A stretch of 64,000 nt of DNA from Lachnospiraceae bacterium (GTDB lineage: Bacteria > Bacillota > Clostridia > Lachnospirales > Lachnospiraceae), in the NCBI GenBank assembly GCA_910575155.1, contig CAJTDX010000013.1, forward strand, positions 1 to 64,000. Reading direction: 5' to 3'. Below the pieces are notes generated by a model. The model was not told the DNA's origin. It worked only from the letters and a program-made list of their open reading frames with translations, and made no database searches. Made by a program: the position numbers and the translations under genes. Of the stretch, positions 17,657 to 27,497 are shown piece by piece; within the stretch, counting starts at the first letter, position 1; every line of letters starts with the position of its first letter.

Positions 17657-18475
17657 ATGATGAGATCCTTATGGTCGGCAGCATCCGGCATGATTTCCCA
17701 ACAGACAGCGGTAGATACCATTGCGAATAATCTGGCAAATGTAAATACGACTGGTTACAAAAATGAGAAGGCAGAATTTAAGTCCTTACTGTATCAGACA
17801 TTACAGACGAGGACTACAACGGCAAACGGCGAGGAAAAGCCGATCTCGGCCCAGGTAGGACTGGGAACCAGGGTTGCGGCTATCACCTCTAATTTTACGC
17901 AGGGTCCGCATCTGGACAGCGAGAGTTATACGGCAATGGCGATAGATGGAGACGGATTCTTCGCAGTAAGAGGAGCCGACGGGAATACATATTATACCAG
18001 AAACGGTGATTTTAAACTGAGCGTTGGGAATGACGGAAATCTTACGCTGGTGACTTCCGACGGATTTCCTGTGCTGGACAGCAATGGAAATACCATAGAG
18101 GTTCCGGGCGGCGTAAATGCCAGCAAAATACAGGTTACTTCAGAAGGATCTTTTGGTTATCTGGACGGAAGCAGCACGTTTGTGGATTTAAATCAGACCA
18201 TTGGTTTGTTTCAGTTTAACAATCCGGCGGGACTGGAGAAAATGTCAAACAGCCTCCTGAATGTTACCGATGCGTCCGGCCAGCCTTTGAATGAGGCTAC
18301 AACCCCCAATCTGGTTTTGAGTACCGTGCGGCAGGGATATCTGGAAGGTTCCAATGTACAGGTGGCAGACGAAATGGTAAATCTGATTGTGGCGCAGAGA
18401 GCTTATGAGATGAATTCCAAGGCAATTCAGGCTTCTGATGACATGCTGAGTCAGGCGAATCAGTTGAAACGGTAA
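17657..18475 (+). CDS. flhP: Flagellar hook-basal body rod protein FlhP (FlgG family)
   Basis: 272 residues. The N-terminus SLWSAASGMISQQTAVDTIA with NNLANVNTTGYKNEKAEF is a textbook FlgG-type rod signature; AIDGDGFFAVRGADG is the central domain and NVQVADEMVNLIVAQRAYEM the C-terminal helix. AAAGGGG ribosome site. Paralogue of the preceding gene; both would assemble into the rod between the export gate and the hook. Which one is distal cannot be told from sequence alone. Confidence 0.9.
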   Translation: MMRSLWSAASGMISQQTAVDTIANNLANVNTTGYKNEKAEFKSLLYQTLQTRTTTANGEEKPISAQVGLGTRVAAITSNFTQGPHLDSESYTAMAIDGDGFFAVRGADGNTYYTRNGDFKLSVGNDGNLTLVTSDGFPVLDSNGNTIEVPGGVNASKIQVTSEGSFGYLDGSSTFVDLNQTIGLFQFNNPAGLEKMSNSLLNVTDASGQPLNEATTPNLVLSTVRQGYLEGSNVQVADEMVNLIVAQRAYEMNSKAIQASDDMLSQANQLKR

Positions 18476-18488
18476 TTTGATAAGAAAT

Positions 18489-18518
18489 CAGAATGCCAGA
18501 GACATTTTTGACATTCTG
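18489..18518 (+). other. Small hairpin between flhP and the rod-binding protein gene
   Basis: CAGAATG (18489-18495) pairs with CATTCTG (18512-18518) with a 16-base loop. No T-run follows, so it is more likely an mRNA-processing or stabilising structure than a terminator. Confidence 0.35.
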
Positions 18519-18539
18519 TGAAAAGAAAGAAGGGTTTTT

Positions 18540-18887
18540 ATGAGTCTTGCAATAGATGGTTTAAGTTCAATATATGATGCTCAAAAAAACAGCGGCACTG
18601 CCAACAAGCTGGAGGATACGCTCAATTCTGATTTATCCAAGGCCACAGAAGACGAACTGATGGAGGTCTGTAAAGATTTTGAAGCGTATTTTACAGAGCA
18701 GATGTTTAAGGCCATGCAGAAAATGATTCCTGAGTCTGAGAGTGTTTCTTCTTCCACCAGACAGCTTCAGGATTACTATAAGGAGCAGATGGTCCAGGGA
18801 CTTGCGGAACAGTCTGCACAGGGAGAAGGACTGGGGCTTGCGCAGGTGCTTTATGAACAGATGAAGCGCAACTATGGTCTGGATTAA
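18540..18887 (+). CDS. Rod-binding protein (FlgJ N-terminal domain, no muramidase)
   Basis: 115 residues matching the FlgJ rod-binding domain: KDFEAYFTEQMFKAMQKMIPE, then YKEQMVQGLAEQ and the LAQVLYEQMKRNYG tail. The peptidoglycan-hydrolase half found in proteobacterial FlgJ is absent, as is usual in clostridia. It probably acts as a rod cap or scaffold for FlhO and FlhP. GAAGG precedes the ATG. recD2 starts three bases after its stop. Confidence 0.85.
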   Translation: MSLAIDGLSSIYDAQKNSGTANKLEDTLNSDLSKATEDELMEVCKDFEAYFTEQMFKAMQKMIPESESVSSSTRQLQDYYKEQMVQGLAEQSAQGEGLGLAQVLYEQMKRNYGLD

Positions 18888-18889
18888 AA

Positions 18890-21097
18890 GTGGAAATTTT
18901 AAAAGGATATGTAGAGCATATCGTATATCAGAACAGTGAGAACGGATATACCGTATTAAATCTGGTGAGTGAGGAAGAAGAAATTACCTGCGTGGGCATT
19001 TTTCATGGAGTGGGAGAAGGCGAGACTCTGGAGCTGAGCGGAGAATATACGGATCATCCCTCATATGGAAGACAGTTTAAGATGGTATCTTTTCAGGTAA
19101 AACCTCCGGAAGATCTGTTATCCATGGAACGATATTTAGGCTCCGGCGCCATCAAAGGCATCGGAGCTGCTTTAGCGGCAAGGATCGTCCGTAAATTTAA
19201 ACAGGATACGTTCCGCATAATTGAGGAAGAGCCGGAAAGACTTGCTGAAGTGAAAGGAATCAGCCAGCGGAAGGCAATGGAGATTGCTGAGCAGGCAGAA
19301 GGAAAACGGGAACAGCGCCAGGCAATGATTTTTCTGCAGCAATATGGTATTTCCCAGAGCCTTGCTGCTAAAATATATCAGACATACGGATCAGAACTAT
19401 ATGGTATTTTAAAAGAAAACCCATACCGCCTGGCAGATGATATCCGGGGTGTGGGTTTTCGTATTGCAGATGAACTTGCATTCAGGATTGGGATTCATAC
19501 AGATTCTGATTTCCGGATCCGCAGCGGTATTTTGTATACCTTGATGCAGGCTTCCCAGGACGGGCATACCTGTCTGCCCAGACAGCTTCTGAGCCAGAAA
19601 GCCAGTGAACTGTTGAAACTTGAGCCGCAATATATTGAAAAGCATTATATGGATCTGGCCATTGACAAGAAGGTGGTTATCAAAGATACGGCGGACGTTG
19701 AGTATATTTATGCTTCCAGCTATTATTATATGGAAATGAATACGGCGGCAATGCTTAAAAGGCTGGATATTTCTTATGATGTGCCGCAGGCAGAAATGGA
19801 GAACCGTATCAGCAGTATAGAAAAAAGCAGTAAGATCGAGCTGGATGAACTGCAGGTGCAGGCGGTAAAAGAAGCGGTTTGTAATGGGCTGGCAGTGATA
19901 ACCGGAGGGCCTGGAACAGGAAAAACCACCACCATCAATACCATTATCCGCTATTTTGAACTGGAAGGCATGGACATTTTTCTTGCCGCTCCTACCGGGC
20001 GTGCGGCAAAGCGTATGAGTGAGACTACAGGATTTGAGGCCCGGACCATTCACCGTATGCTGGAATTGAACGGAGGAATGGATGGCAATGCCGGCTTTGA
20101 ACGAAATGAAGAAAATCCTCTGGAAACAGACGTTATTATTGTAGACGAAATGTCCATGGTGGATCTTTCCCTGATGCATGCCATGTTAAAGGCAGTGGCG
20201 GCGGGAACACGGCTGATTCTGGTTGGAGATGTGAATCAGCTTCCCAGCGTAGGCGCGGGAAGCGTGCTCAAGGACATGATAGACTCCGGGCAGTTTCATA
20301 TTGTGCGTCTGACGCGGATTTTCCGGCAGGCGGCGCAGAGCGATATCATTGTCAATGCCCACAAGATTAACCGCGGGGAAGAAGTGCCGCTGGATAATAA
20401 AAGTATGGACTTCTTTTTTCTGAAACGCTTTGACGCAAATGTGATCATCAGTGTGGTAATTCAGCTCGTTCAGCAGAAACTGCCCAAATTTGTAGATGCA
20501 AAGCCTTTTGATATCCAGGTGCTCACGCCTATGCGCAAAGGGCTGCTGGGGGTAGAGCGGCTCAATAACATTTTACAGCAGTACCTGAACCCCAAAGATG
20601 AGGAGAAATCGGAGAAGGAGCACGGCGATCTGGTGTTCCGCGAAGGGGACAAGGTTATGCAGATTAAAAACAATTATCAGCTGGAGTGGGAAATCCGCAG
20701 TAAATACGGGCTTGTGATTGAAAAAGGTATGGGAGTGTTCAACGGGGATCTGGGAATCGTCAGAAGTATCAATACTTATCAGGAAACGATGACGGTGGAA
20801 TTTGAAGAGCGTATGGTCGATTATTCCTTTAAACAACTGGATGAACTGGAACTTGCCTATGCCATTACCATACACAAATCTCAGGGCAGCGAGTATCCGG
20901 CCGTGGTAATACCTCTGCTGAACGGTCCCAGAATGCTGATGAACCGCAATCTCTTGTATACGGCGGTGACGCGGGCCAAAAAGTGCGTGACGCTGGTGGG
21001 AAACGATGTGGCTTTTGGGCAGATGATTGAAAATGCCAGTGAGCAGAAACGCTATACAGGGCTGAAAGAACGGTTACAGGAGACGGTTGCATTTTAA
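18890..21097 (+). CDS. recD2: RecD2-type SF1B helicase
   Basis: 735 residues with a GTG start at 18890, right after the previous stop; no strong ribosome site, so translational coupling is likely. Order: N-terminal OB-like domain (VEHIVYQNSENGYTVL), helix-hairpin-helix region, Walker A TGGPGTGKTTT near residue 343, DEMSM, GDVNQLPSVGAGSVL, the arginine-finger segment LTRIFRQA, and the C-terminal AITIHKSQGSEYPAVV / LLYTAVTRAK motifs. RecD2 is a 5'-3' DNA helicase of genome maintenance that works without RecB and RecC, and none is seen nearby. Length and motifs are complete. Confidence 0.95.
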   Translation: MEILKGYVEHIVYQNSENGYTVLNLVSEEEEITCVGIFHGVGEGETLELSGEYTDHPSYGRQFKMVSFQVKPPEDLLSMERYLGSGAIKGIGAALAARIVRKFKQDTFRIIEEEPERLAEVKGISQRKAMEIAEQAEGKREQRQAMIFLQQYGISQSLAAKIYQTYGSELYGILKENPYRLADDIRGVGFRIADELAFRIGIHTDSDFRIRSGILYTLMQASQDGHTCLPRQLLSQKASELLKLEPQYIEKHYMDLAIDKKVVIKDTADVEYIYASSYYYMEMNTAAMLKRLDISYDVPQAEMENRISSIEKSSKIELDELQVQAVKEAVCNGLAVITGGPGTGKTTTINTIIRYFELEGMDIFLAAPTGRAAKRMSETTGFEARTIHRMLELNGGMDGNAGFERNEENPLETDVIIVDEMSMVDLSLMHAMLKAVAAGTRLILVGDVNQLPSVGAGSVLKDMIDSGQFHIVRLTRIFRQAAQSDIIVNAHKINRGEEVPLDNKSMDFFFLKRFDANVIISVVIQLVQQKLPKFVDAKPFDIQVLTPMRKGLLGVERLNNILQQYLNPKDEEKSEKEHGDLVFREGDKVMQIKNNYQLEWEIRSKYGLVIEKGMGVFNGDLGIVRSINTYQETMTVEFEERMVDYSFKQLDELELAYAITIHKSQGSEYPAVVIPLLNGPRMLMNRNLLYTAVTRAKKCVTLVGNDVAFGQMIENASEQKRYTGLKERLQETVAF

Positions 21098-21155
21098 GAA
21101 ATTTTAAGAAAAAATATATGGAAACCTGCCAGGAACTGTGTTAGTATAAGGGGGC

Positions 21156-21920
21156 TTGAGAGAGAATTTTCAGAAATTTGTCATGAACATTTATAAGGAA
21201 AATATTATTCATCTGCTGTTTCCTCCCAGATGCCCTTTTTGCGACCAGGTATTGTTTTCTTCTATAATGGCAAAGTTAGAGCTGGTCTGTCCTTCCTGCA
21301 GACGGAAACCGGAGTATATCAGAGAGCCTGTCTGCAAACAATGCGGGAAACCATTAGAAGATTCGCGTCAGGAATACTGTTACGATTGCAGCAGGCGCAG
21401 TTTTGTGTATAAACAGGGCAAGGCGCTGTGGGTCTATCAGACGGAAGTGAAGCAGTCTGTTTACCGGTTTAAATACCAGGGACGGCAGGAATATGCCAGG
21501 TATTATGGCAGAGAACTGGCGCGGGTTTATGGCGGCTGGATCAGACAATGCGGAATACAGGCTCTGGTACCCATACCATTGTATAAAAAAAGGCAGAGAA
21601 AGAGAGGGTTTAATCAGGCAGGGCTGATTGCCCGTGAGCTAAGCCGTCAGATCCAAATACCGGTATTTGAGGACCTGCTGGTGCGGGTGCATAATACCAG
21701 GGCACAGAAGGAATTAAATGATCTGGAACGCAAAAATAATTTGAAAAAGGCTTTTAAAACAAGTGTAAATAAGGTACAATTAAATCATATCTTATTAATA
21801 GATGATATATATACGACAGGAAGTACGATGAATGAGGCGGCAGGTGAACTGTTACACTCAGGGGTCAGTGAAGTTTACTGCCTGAGCCTCAGTATCGGAA
21901 GAGGTTATCAGGAGGGTTAA
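21156..21920 (+). CDS. comF: ComF family protein (zinc finger plus phosphoribosyltransferase fold)
   Basis: 254 residues. Four CxxC pairs (CPFC, CPSC, CKQCG, CYDC) form the zinc-binding N-terminus; the C-terminal half is a PRTase-like domain with ILLIDDIYTTGSTM, the PRPP loop, and the KKRQRKRGFNQA hood. TTG 21156 with GGGGG upstream is the likelier start; ATG 21183 is the alternative but lacks a ribosome site. ComF helps internalised single-stranded DNA during transformation in competent species. Its link to flagellar genes matches the Bacillus comF-yvyF neighbourhood. Four bases separate it from the next gene. Confidence 0.9.
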   Translation: MRENFQKFVMNIYKENIIHLLFPPRCPFCDQVLFSSIMAKLELVCPSCRRKPEYIREPVCKQCGKPLEDSRQEYCYDCSRRSFVYKQGKALWVYQTEVKQSVYRFKYQGRQEYARYYGRELARVYGGWIRQCGIQALVPIPLYKKRQRKRGFNQAGLIARELSRQIQIPVFEDLLVRVHNTRAQKELNDLERKNNLKKAFKTSVNKVQLNHILLIDDIYTTGSTMNEAAGELLHSGVSEVYCLSLSIGRGYQEG

Positions 21921-21923
21921 TCT

Positions 21924-22334
21924 ATGGAAGTTAGAAATTGCAAAGGCTGTGGAAGACTTTTTAATTATAATGGCGGAACGCCATTGTGTGCTGGCTGCAT
22001 TGCCAAATTGGAAGATAAATTCCAGGCTGTGAAGGAATTTTTGAGGGATAATCCCAATGCGTCTTTAAAGACGGTATCTGAGGAGAATGACGTTTCCGTA
22101 AAACAGATTAAGCAGTGGGTAAGGGAAGAGCGTCTTTCCTTCACAGAAGAATCGCAGATTACCCTGGAATGTGAAAACTGCGGAGCAAAGATTTTAACCG
22201 GAAGGTTCTGTGAAAAGTGCAAAACGGTCCTTCACAATGATTTATCCGGAGCGATCAGAAAGCCGTCGGGAACCTTAACGGCCAAACCAAAAGACAATCA
22301 TGGAAAGGACCGGATGAGATATCTGGATAATTAA
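21924..22334 (+). CDS. YvyF-like flagellar-operon protein
   Basis: 136 residues. Two zinc-ribbon-like pairs, CKGCGRLF with CAGC at the N-terminus and CENCG with CEKC in the second half, flank a helix-turn-helix-like segment (SLKTVSEENDVSVKQIKQWV). This is the plan of the YvyF family (flagellar operon protein) that sits beside comF and flgM in bacilli. GGAGGG precedes the ATG. A regulatory role in flagellar expression is likely for the family but not proven. No flgM follows here. Confidence 0.75.
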   Translation: MEVRNCKGCGRLFNYNGGTPLCAGCIAKLEDKFQAVKEFLRDNPNASLKTVSEENDVSVKQIKQWVREERLSFTEESQITLECENCGAKILTGRFCEKCKTVLHNDLSGAIRKPSGTLTAKPKDNHGKDRMRYLDN

Positions 22335-22356
22335 AGAGTTTCAGAAGGTGTAGTTT

Positions 22357-22776
22357 ATGCTGAACGAAGAACGGATTCGACTTATGACGAAGATGGTCTG
22401 TTACGAAGAAGGCGAAGGAAAAGAATATATACCAGTGAAACAGTATTACCGAAGGGACTATGTGGGGGTGGAAATGTTAAAGACATTTATTACCTCTACG
22501 ATAGCCTTTGGTATTTTATGTTTGTGCTGGATACTGTACGAGATGGAGAATATTGCTGATATTTTAGGCGGAAGGGATCTGGTTGATTTTGGGATCTCTG
22601 TTCTGATAAAGTATGCGGTTTTTGCCGCAGTTTATCAGATCATTGCCTTTTTGGTGTATAACCGTCGTTATACCAGGGCGACAGCCAGTGTGAGAAAGTA
22701 TTATTATACTCTGAGGAAAGTACAGAAACTTCAGGAAAAGGAAGAAAGAACACAGCCTTCGGAGGGGTGGAAATGA
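22357..22776 (+). CDS. Hypothetical membrane protein (two transmembrane helices)
   Basis: 139 residues. A polar N-terminus of about 40 residues, then two hydrophobic helices (FITSTIAFGILCLCWILYEM and VLIKYAVFAAVYQIIAFLVY) and a basic cytoplasmic tail rich in Arg, Lys and Tyr. No family recognised. It overlaps the next gene by four bases, suggesting that the two work together. Confidence 0.7.
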   Translation: MLNEERIRLMTKMVCYEEGEGKEYIPVKQYYRRDYVGVEMLKTFITSTIAFGILCLCWILYEMENIADILGGRDLVDFGISVLIKYAVFAAVYQIIAFLVYNRRYTRATASVRKYYYTLRKVQKLQEKEERTQPSEGWK

Positions 22777-23765
22777 CAGGTTTGTTGGAGATAAGAGAGA
22801 GACTGCGGGATGTTGTTGGAAAATATGAAATTTATTTTATAGCAGGTGTGAAATTTGCATTGGGGCTGATGATTTTTTTCCTGATCAACAGCCAGATGGG
22901 CTATATGGAGAGACTGACGCATCCGGCAGTGTCGCTGCTTTTGGCGTTAGTCTGTACTTTTTTGCCGGTAAATATCATGGTATTTTTTGCAGGAGTCCTG
23001 GTTTTGGCGCATCTGTCCGCCCTTTCACTGGAGGTCTGCGTGATTGGCCTTTGTTTGTTTTTATTATTGTTTTTTCTATATGGAAAATTTGCCTCTCATA
23101 ATGGTTATCTGGTGATTCTTACGCCTGTTCTCTGTTTTTTTAAGGTACCCCAGGTGATGCCGGTGGCATCAGGGTTAATGCGGGAGCCAATATCATATCT
23201 TTCCCTGATCTGCGGTACGGTGGCTTACTATTATATAGAAGGTGTAAAGCAAAACATTGTAAACTTTACTTCTATGGAAGAGACGGAAGGCACAGCTAAG
23301 TTTACGGCTGCCTTGAAGATGCTTACAGGTAACAGGGAGATGTATCTGATAAGCGCCGCGTTTCTTGTCACTTCCCTGTTGGTGTATCTCATACGCAGAC
23401 AATCTGTGAATTATGCCTGGCGTATTGCGCTGTTTATGGGGAATCTGGTGCAGATTATAATTTTGCTTACGGGATATGTACTGCTGGGAATGCCGGAAAA
23501 AATTTTCTGGGTAATTGTGGGGACTCTTGGTTCTGTCGCAATTTCCCTGATTTTGGAATTTTTTTTCTACAATCTGGATTATTCCAGGGTGGAACGGGTA
23601 CAATTTGAAGATGATGAATATTATTACTTTGTGAAGGCGATTCCTAAAGTTTACGTGGCCAGGAAGGACAAACGGGTGAAGCAGATTACCCCCAGAAAGA
23701 AAACGACGGTGAACCGCAGGAAGCTGGCAGAGGAGCTGGACATTGACCAGGATATGCTGGATTGA
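22773..23765 (+). CDS. Hypothetical polytopic membrane protein upstream of cdaA
   Basis: 330 residues from ATG 22773, with GGAGGGG just upstream. About eight hydrophobic segments (for example FALGLMIFFLINSQ, VCVIGLCLFLLLFFLYGKF, VIVGTLGSVAISLILEFFFY) and a basic cytoplasmic C-terminus ending near KRVKQITPRKKTTVNRRKL. No family recognised. It is followed within 25 bases by cdaA, so it is likely part of the same transcript, possibly linked to c-di-AMP or wall functions. Confidence 0.7.
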   Translation: MTGLLEIRERLRDVVGKYEIYFIAGVKFALGLMIFFLINSQMGYMERLTHPAVSLLLALVCTFLPVNIMVFFAGVLVLAHLSALSLEVCVIGLCLFLLLFFLYGKFASHNGYLVILTPVLCFFKVPQVMPVASGLMREPISYLSLICGTVAYYYIEGVKQNIVNFTSMEETEGTAKFTAALKMLTGNREMYLISAAFLVTSLLVYLIRRQSVNYAWRIALFMGNLVQIIILLTGYVLLGMPEKIFWVIVGTLGSVAISLILEFFFYNLDYSRVERVQFEDDEYYYFVKAIPKVYVARKDKRVKQITPRKKTTVNRRKLAEELDIDQDMLD

Positions 23766-23789
23766 TTTTAAATAGAAAGGAATGAAATT

Positions 23790-24695
23790 ATGCTGCAGGA
23801 ATTGCTCGCAATTCTAAATTCTTTTGCGTCTAAATATCTCTTTTGGATTAACAGACCCCAAATAACAAAAATTGATATTGCAGAAATTATTATAATTTCA
23901 TTTCTGATTTATAATATTCTGGTATGGTTTAAAAAGACAAGGGCATGGAATCTCTTAAAGGGAATCATTGTGGTTTTGATTTTTGTGATGATAGCGGCAA
24001 TGTTCCAGATGAATACGATTCTGTGGATTGCAGGAAAAACGATTAATGTGGCGGTAATCGCCATTATCATCGTTTTCCAGCCGGAACTGCGGCGTGCATT
24101 GGAACAGTTGGGACAGAAGAATTTTATTACCTCCCTCTTTTCCTTTGATTCTCAGAAAGGGCAGGAGAGATTCAGTGAGCGGATGACCAATGAGCTGGTG
24201 AAAGCAACTTATGAGATGGCAAAGGTAAAGACAGGCGCGTTGATTGTTGTGGAACAGGACGTTGTCCTGGGAGAATATGAGAGAACAGGGATTGCGCTGG
24301 ATTCACTGGTTTCCAGCCAGCTTCTGATTAATATATTCGAACATAATACGCCTCTGCATGACGGTGCGATTATTATTCGGGGAAACAGAGTGGTATCGGC
24401 GACCTGTTATCTCCCTCTTTCCGATAACATGGCATTGAGCAAGGAGCTGGGAACCCGCCACCGGGCGGCGGTTGGCATCAGTGAAGTATGCGATGCCCTC
24501 ACGATTGTAGTATCTGAAGAAACAGGAAATGTATCGATCGCCATCGGCGGGGAATTATACCGGAATGTGGACGCAGAATATCTGAAAGGAAAACTGAATT
24601 TTATCCGCAAAGGCTCGATGGATGTGGCAAGGTTCCGGATATGGAAAAGGAGGATGAAGAATGTTCCGAAAAATGATGAAGCATCTGGCAGATAA
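23790..24695 (+). CDS. cdaA: Diadenylate cyclase CdaA
   Basis: 301 residues. Three N-terminal transmembrane helices (about residues 30-95) and a cytoplasmic DAC domain with the catalytic DGA at 191-193 and the RHR motif at 223-225. The enzyme joins two ATP to give c-di-AMP, which governs potassium and osmotic balance and wall integrity in Firmicutes. GAAAGGAATG ribosome site. The cdaA-cdaR-glmM order is a conserved gene set in Firmicutes; cdaR starts inside its 3' end (35-base overlap). Confidence 0.96.
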   Translation: MLQELLAILNSFASKYLFWINRPQITKIDIAEIIIISFLIYNILVWFKKTRAWNLLKGIIVVLIFVMIAAMFQMNTILWIAGKTINVAVIAIIIVFQPELRRALEQLGQKNFITSLFSFDSQKGQERFSERMTNELVKATYEMAKVKTGALIVVEQDVVLGEYERTGIALDSLVSSQLLINIFEHNTPLHDGAIIIRGNRVVSATCYLPLSDNMALSKELGTRHRAAVGISEVCDALTIVVSEETGNVSIAIGGELYRNVDAEYLKGKLNFIRKGSMDVARFRIWKRRMKNVPKNDEASGR

Positions 24696-26049
24696 TCCGG
24701 GACTGAAGCTTTTATCGCTCCTGTTTTCCGTGGTACTCTGGCTGATGGTGGTGAATGTGGCTGACCCGGAGGCTACAAAGTTTTTTACCGTTCCCGTGGA
24801 AATTCTGAACAAAGACGTTATTACGGAGATGGGAAAGGTGCCTAATGTGGTGGGCGATTCGGATATTGCCGTGTTTTATATTACAGGTCCCAGAAGTTAT
24901 GTCGAAGCTATGGTGTCGGATGATTTTAATGTGACGGCGGATTTAAGTCAGGTGGATTTGAGTCAGGAAGGGGAAGCAAAACTGGTTCCCATTGAAATTA
25001 CCGTGAAGAAAAATGAAAGACGGATAGACGTTATACGAAGAACCGTAAATATGCAGATTACTTTGGAAGACCGTTCAGAGCAGAAGTTTATCATTTCTGC
25101 AGAGACTGCAGGAACCCCTGCCAAAGGAAGCGCAATCGGCAATGTGGAGGTGACGCCCAATCTGCTGAAGATTTCCGGTCCGGCGTCTGTTGTGTCCAGG
25201 ATTCACAGAGTTTCGGCAACGATCAATGTAGACGGTATTTCAAGCGACGTATCAGATAACGTCATGCCGGTACTGTATGATGAGAATGGTTTGGTGATCT
25301 CTTCTGACCTGCTGGAAATAAATCAGTCTGTGGTAACCATACGGGCGAAGATTCTCAGTACCAAAAATATACCGGTGCGCTGCCAGGTCAGCGGTACGCC
25401 GGCGTCCGGCTATGAATACCGGGGTGTGGAATATGCTCCTGATTCTGTGCTGGTAAAAGGAGACGCCGCCGTGCTCAATGGAATCAGCGCCATTAATATT
25501 CCGGCAGATGTGATCAACATTGACGGCGCCAACAGCGATGTGGAGACTGCTATTGAAATTGTTCCTTATTTGCAGGAACTGGGAATTTCACTGGTAGATG
25601 AAAATGCCAATCAGATTGCTGTGAAAGCGATTATTGAACAGAAAACGACAAAAGTTTATAATATCCCCATCAAAGATCTCAAAATTACCGGGCTGAGCAG
25701 CGACTATGAACTTGAGTTTAGTACAGAAACTCTGCCAGTCAATGTCCGTGCTTTAGAAGAGGATATGCAAGGGTTAATGCAGGAAAATATAGAGGTGATC
25801 CTGGACGTGACGGAATTGCAGCCAGGTACTTATACCAGACAGCTTGTGATAAATCTGCCAGGGGAGAAATATGAACTTGTAAGCCAGCTGAATTTGCAGT
25901 TCAGTATTGTGGATAAAAATGCGCAGCAGGAAGATAATTCGGGTCTGGTACAGGAAGGGGATTCCGATGAGAATTCTTCTCAGAGGCCAGAAGAGAGAGA
26001 AGAAGACACAGAGGAAGATGAAGAGGAACCTGACCGTACGCAGAGTTAG
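24661..26049 (+). CDS. cdaR: YbbR-domain protein CdaR, regulator of CdaA
   Basis: 462 residues. An N-terminal anchor helix (LKLLSLLFSVVLWLMVVNV) is followed by four YbbR-type repeats; boundaries recur as FTVPVEIL, IPVRCQVSG and YNIPIKDL. The tail from about residue 430 is acidic and Glu/Asp-rich. AAAGGAGG lies inside the cdaA end. CdaR sits outside the membrane and tunes CdaA activity in Bacillus and Listeria. The acidic tail is longer than typical and may be disordered. Confidence 0.92.
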   Translation: MFRKMMKHLADNPGLKLLSLLFSVVLWLMVVNVADPEATKFFTVPVEILNKDVITEMGKVPNVVGDSDIAVFYITGPRSYVEAMVSDDFNVTADLSQVDLSQEGEAKLVPIEITVKKNERRIDVIRRTVNMQITLEDRSEQKFIISAETAGTPAKGSAIGNVEVTPNLLKISGPASVVSRIHRVSATINVDGISSDVSDNVMPVLYDENGLVISSDLLEINQSVVTIRAKILSTKNIPVRCQVSGTPASGYEYRGVEYAPDSVLVKGDAAVLNGISAINIPADVINIDGANSDVETAIEIVPYLQELGISLVDENANQIAVKAIIEQKTTKVYNIPIKDLKITGLSSDYELEFSTETLPVNVRALEEDMQGLMQENIEVILDVTELQPGTYTRQLVINLPGEKYELVSQLNLQFSIVDKNAQQEDNSGLVQEGDSDENSSQRPEEREEDTEEDEEEPDRTQS

Positions 26050-26110
26050 CATCCTTACTGAAGGGTTCATAGCCCGCAGGAATAGAAAATAAGAATCAGA
26101 GGTAAATATT

Positions 26111-27460
26111 ATGGCAAGAATGTTTGGAACAGATGGAGTAAGAGGAGTAGCAGGAACAGAACTCACCATTGAACTGGCAATGAAACTGGGCCAGGCGGGC
26201 GCATATGTTCTGACCCGGGAAAAAGCGCATCAGCCGACGATCATTGTGGGATGTGATACCAGAATATCCGGTGGAATGCTGGCAAACGCACTGATGGCAG
26301 GGATTTGTTCTGTGGGTGCAAACGCCGTGTATATGGGAGTAATGCCCACGCCGGCTATCGCCTATCTCACCAAAAAACATAAAGTAGATGCAGGCGTGGT
26401 GATTTCAGCTTCTCATAACCCGATGGAATTTAACGGTATTAAGTTTTTTAACGGTGAAGGCTATAAGCTTTCGGATGAGCTTGAAGATGAAATAGAACGT
26501 CTGATTAAAAATGGGATGAAAGATGTGCCTATGCCAATCGGGTCCGGAATCGGAAATATCAGTTATCGTTTTGACGCCAGAGAAGAATATGTCTTCTTCA
26601 TGAAAAAGACAGTTCCGGTGGAGCTTAAGGGTCTGAAAATTGTGATTGACTGCGCCGAGGGAGCTTCCCATTATACAGCAGTTGAGACGTTGAAGGGGCT
26701 GGGAGCAAATCTGGTTGCGCTGCATACCAATCCGGACGGAACGAATATCAACGCAAATTGCGGATCAACGCATATGGATGAGCTGCGCGCAAGAGTGGTA
26801 TACGAGAAAGCGGACGTGGGACTTGCGTTTGACGGGGATGCAGACCGTATGCTTGCCGTGGACGAGAAAGGAAACATCATAGACGGCGATCAGATTATGG
26901 CGATTATTGGAAATGATCTGAAACAGCAGGGCAGATTGAAAAAGGATACCATTGTGGGAACCGTTATGAGTAATCTGGGATTTACGATTATGGGTGAGAA
27001 ATATGGGATTCATATTGAACAGACCAAAGTCGGGGATCGCTATGTGTTGGAAAATATGAGAGAAAATGGGTATAATATAGGAGGAGAGCAGTCCGGACAT
27101 ATTATTTTTCTGGATGAAAATACCACAGGAGACGGTTTGCTCAGCGCCCTTCACTTACTGGAAGTGATGGTTCATACGCAAAAACCCCTCTCAGAGCTTG
27201 CGCAGATTATGGAGGTACTGCCTCAGGCACTGGTAAATGCAAAAGTGCCCAATCATAAAAAAGAGCATTTTATGGATTATCCGGAGATTGCCCAGGCAGT
27301 CAGGAATCTCGAAGAGAAATTTGCAGGCGAGGGCAGAGTGCTGATTCGTCCCTCCGGCACAGAACCACTGGTCAGGGTAATGATCGAGGGGAAGAACCTG
27401 GAGGAGATTAAAGGGGATGCAAAACAGCTTGCGGATTTGATTCAGAAGAATATGCTGTAA
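26111..27460 (+). CDS. glmM: Phosphoglucosamine mutase
   Basis: 449 residues, normal length. N-terminal [12 protein letters not shown]; catalytic serine S101 in ISASHNP; metal loop AFDGDADRM; sugar-binding GGEQSGH; phosphate-binding [15 protein letters not shown]. It converts glucosamine-6-phosphate to glucosamine-1-phosphate for UDP-GlcNAc and hence peptidoglycan. AGAGG precedes the ATG. GlmM binds and inhibits CdaA in several Firmicutes, which explains the neighbourhood. Confidence 0.97.
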   Translation: MARMFGTDGVRGVAGTELTIELAMKLGQAGAYVLTREKAHQPTIIVGCDTRISGGMLANALMAGICSVGANAVYMGVMPTPAIAYLTKKHKVDAGVVISASHNPMEFNGIKFFNGEGYKLSDELEDEIERLIKNGMKDVPMPIGSGIGNISYRFDAREEYVFFMKKTVPVELKGLKIVIDCAEGASHYTAVETLKGLGANLVALHTNPDGTNINANCGSTHMDELRARVVYEKADVGLAFDGDADRMLAVDEKGNIIDGDQIMAIIGNDLKQQGRLKKDTIVGTVMSNLGFTIMGEKYGIHIEQTKVGDRYVLENMRENGYNIGGEQSGHIIFLDENTTGDGLLSALHLLEVMVHTQKPLSELAQIMEVLPQALVNAKVPNHKKEHFMDYPEIAQAVRNLEEKFAGEGRVLIRPSGTEPLVRVMIEGKNLEEIKGDAKQLADLIQKNML

Positions 27461-27497
27461 CAGAAGCGAAAGATGTAGATGTATTGGAGGACATATT

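Noticed and set aside
19409-20179. A 256-residue minus-strand open frame inside recD2
   Set aside because: Antisense to helicase motifs that are complete on the plus strand; composition typical of a shadow frame.
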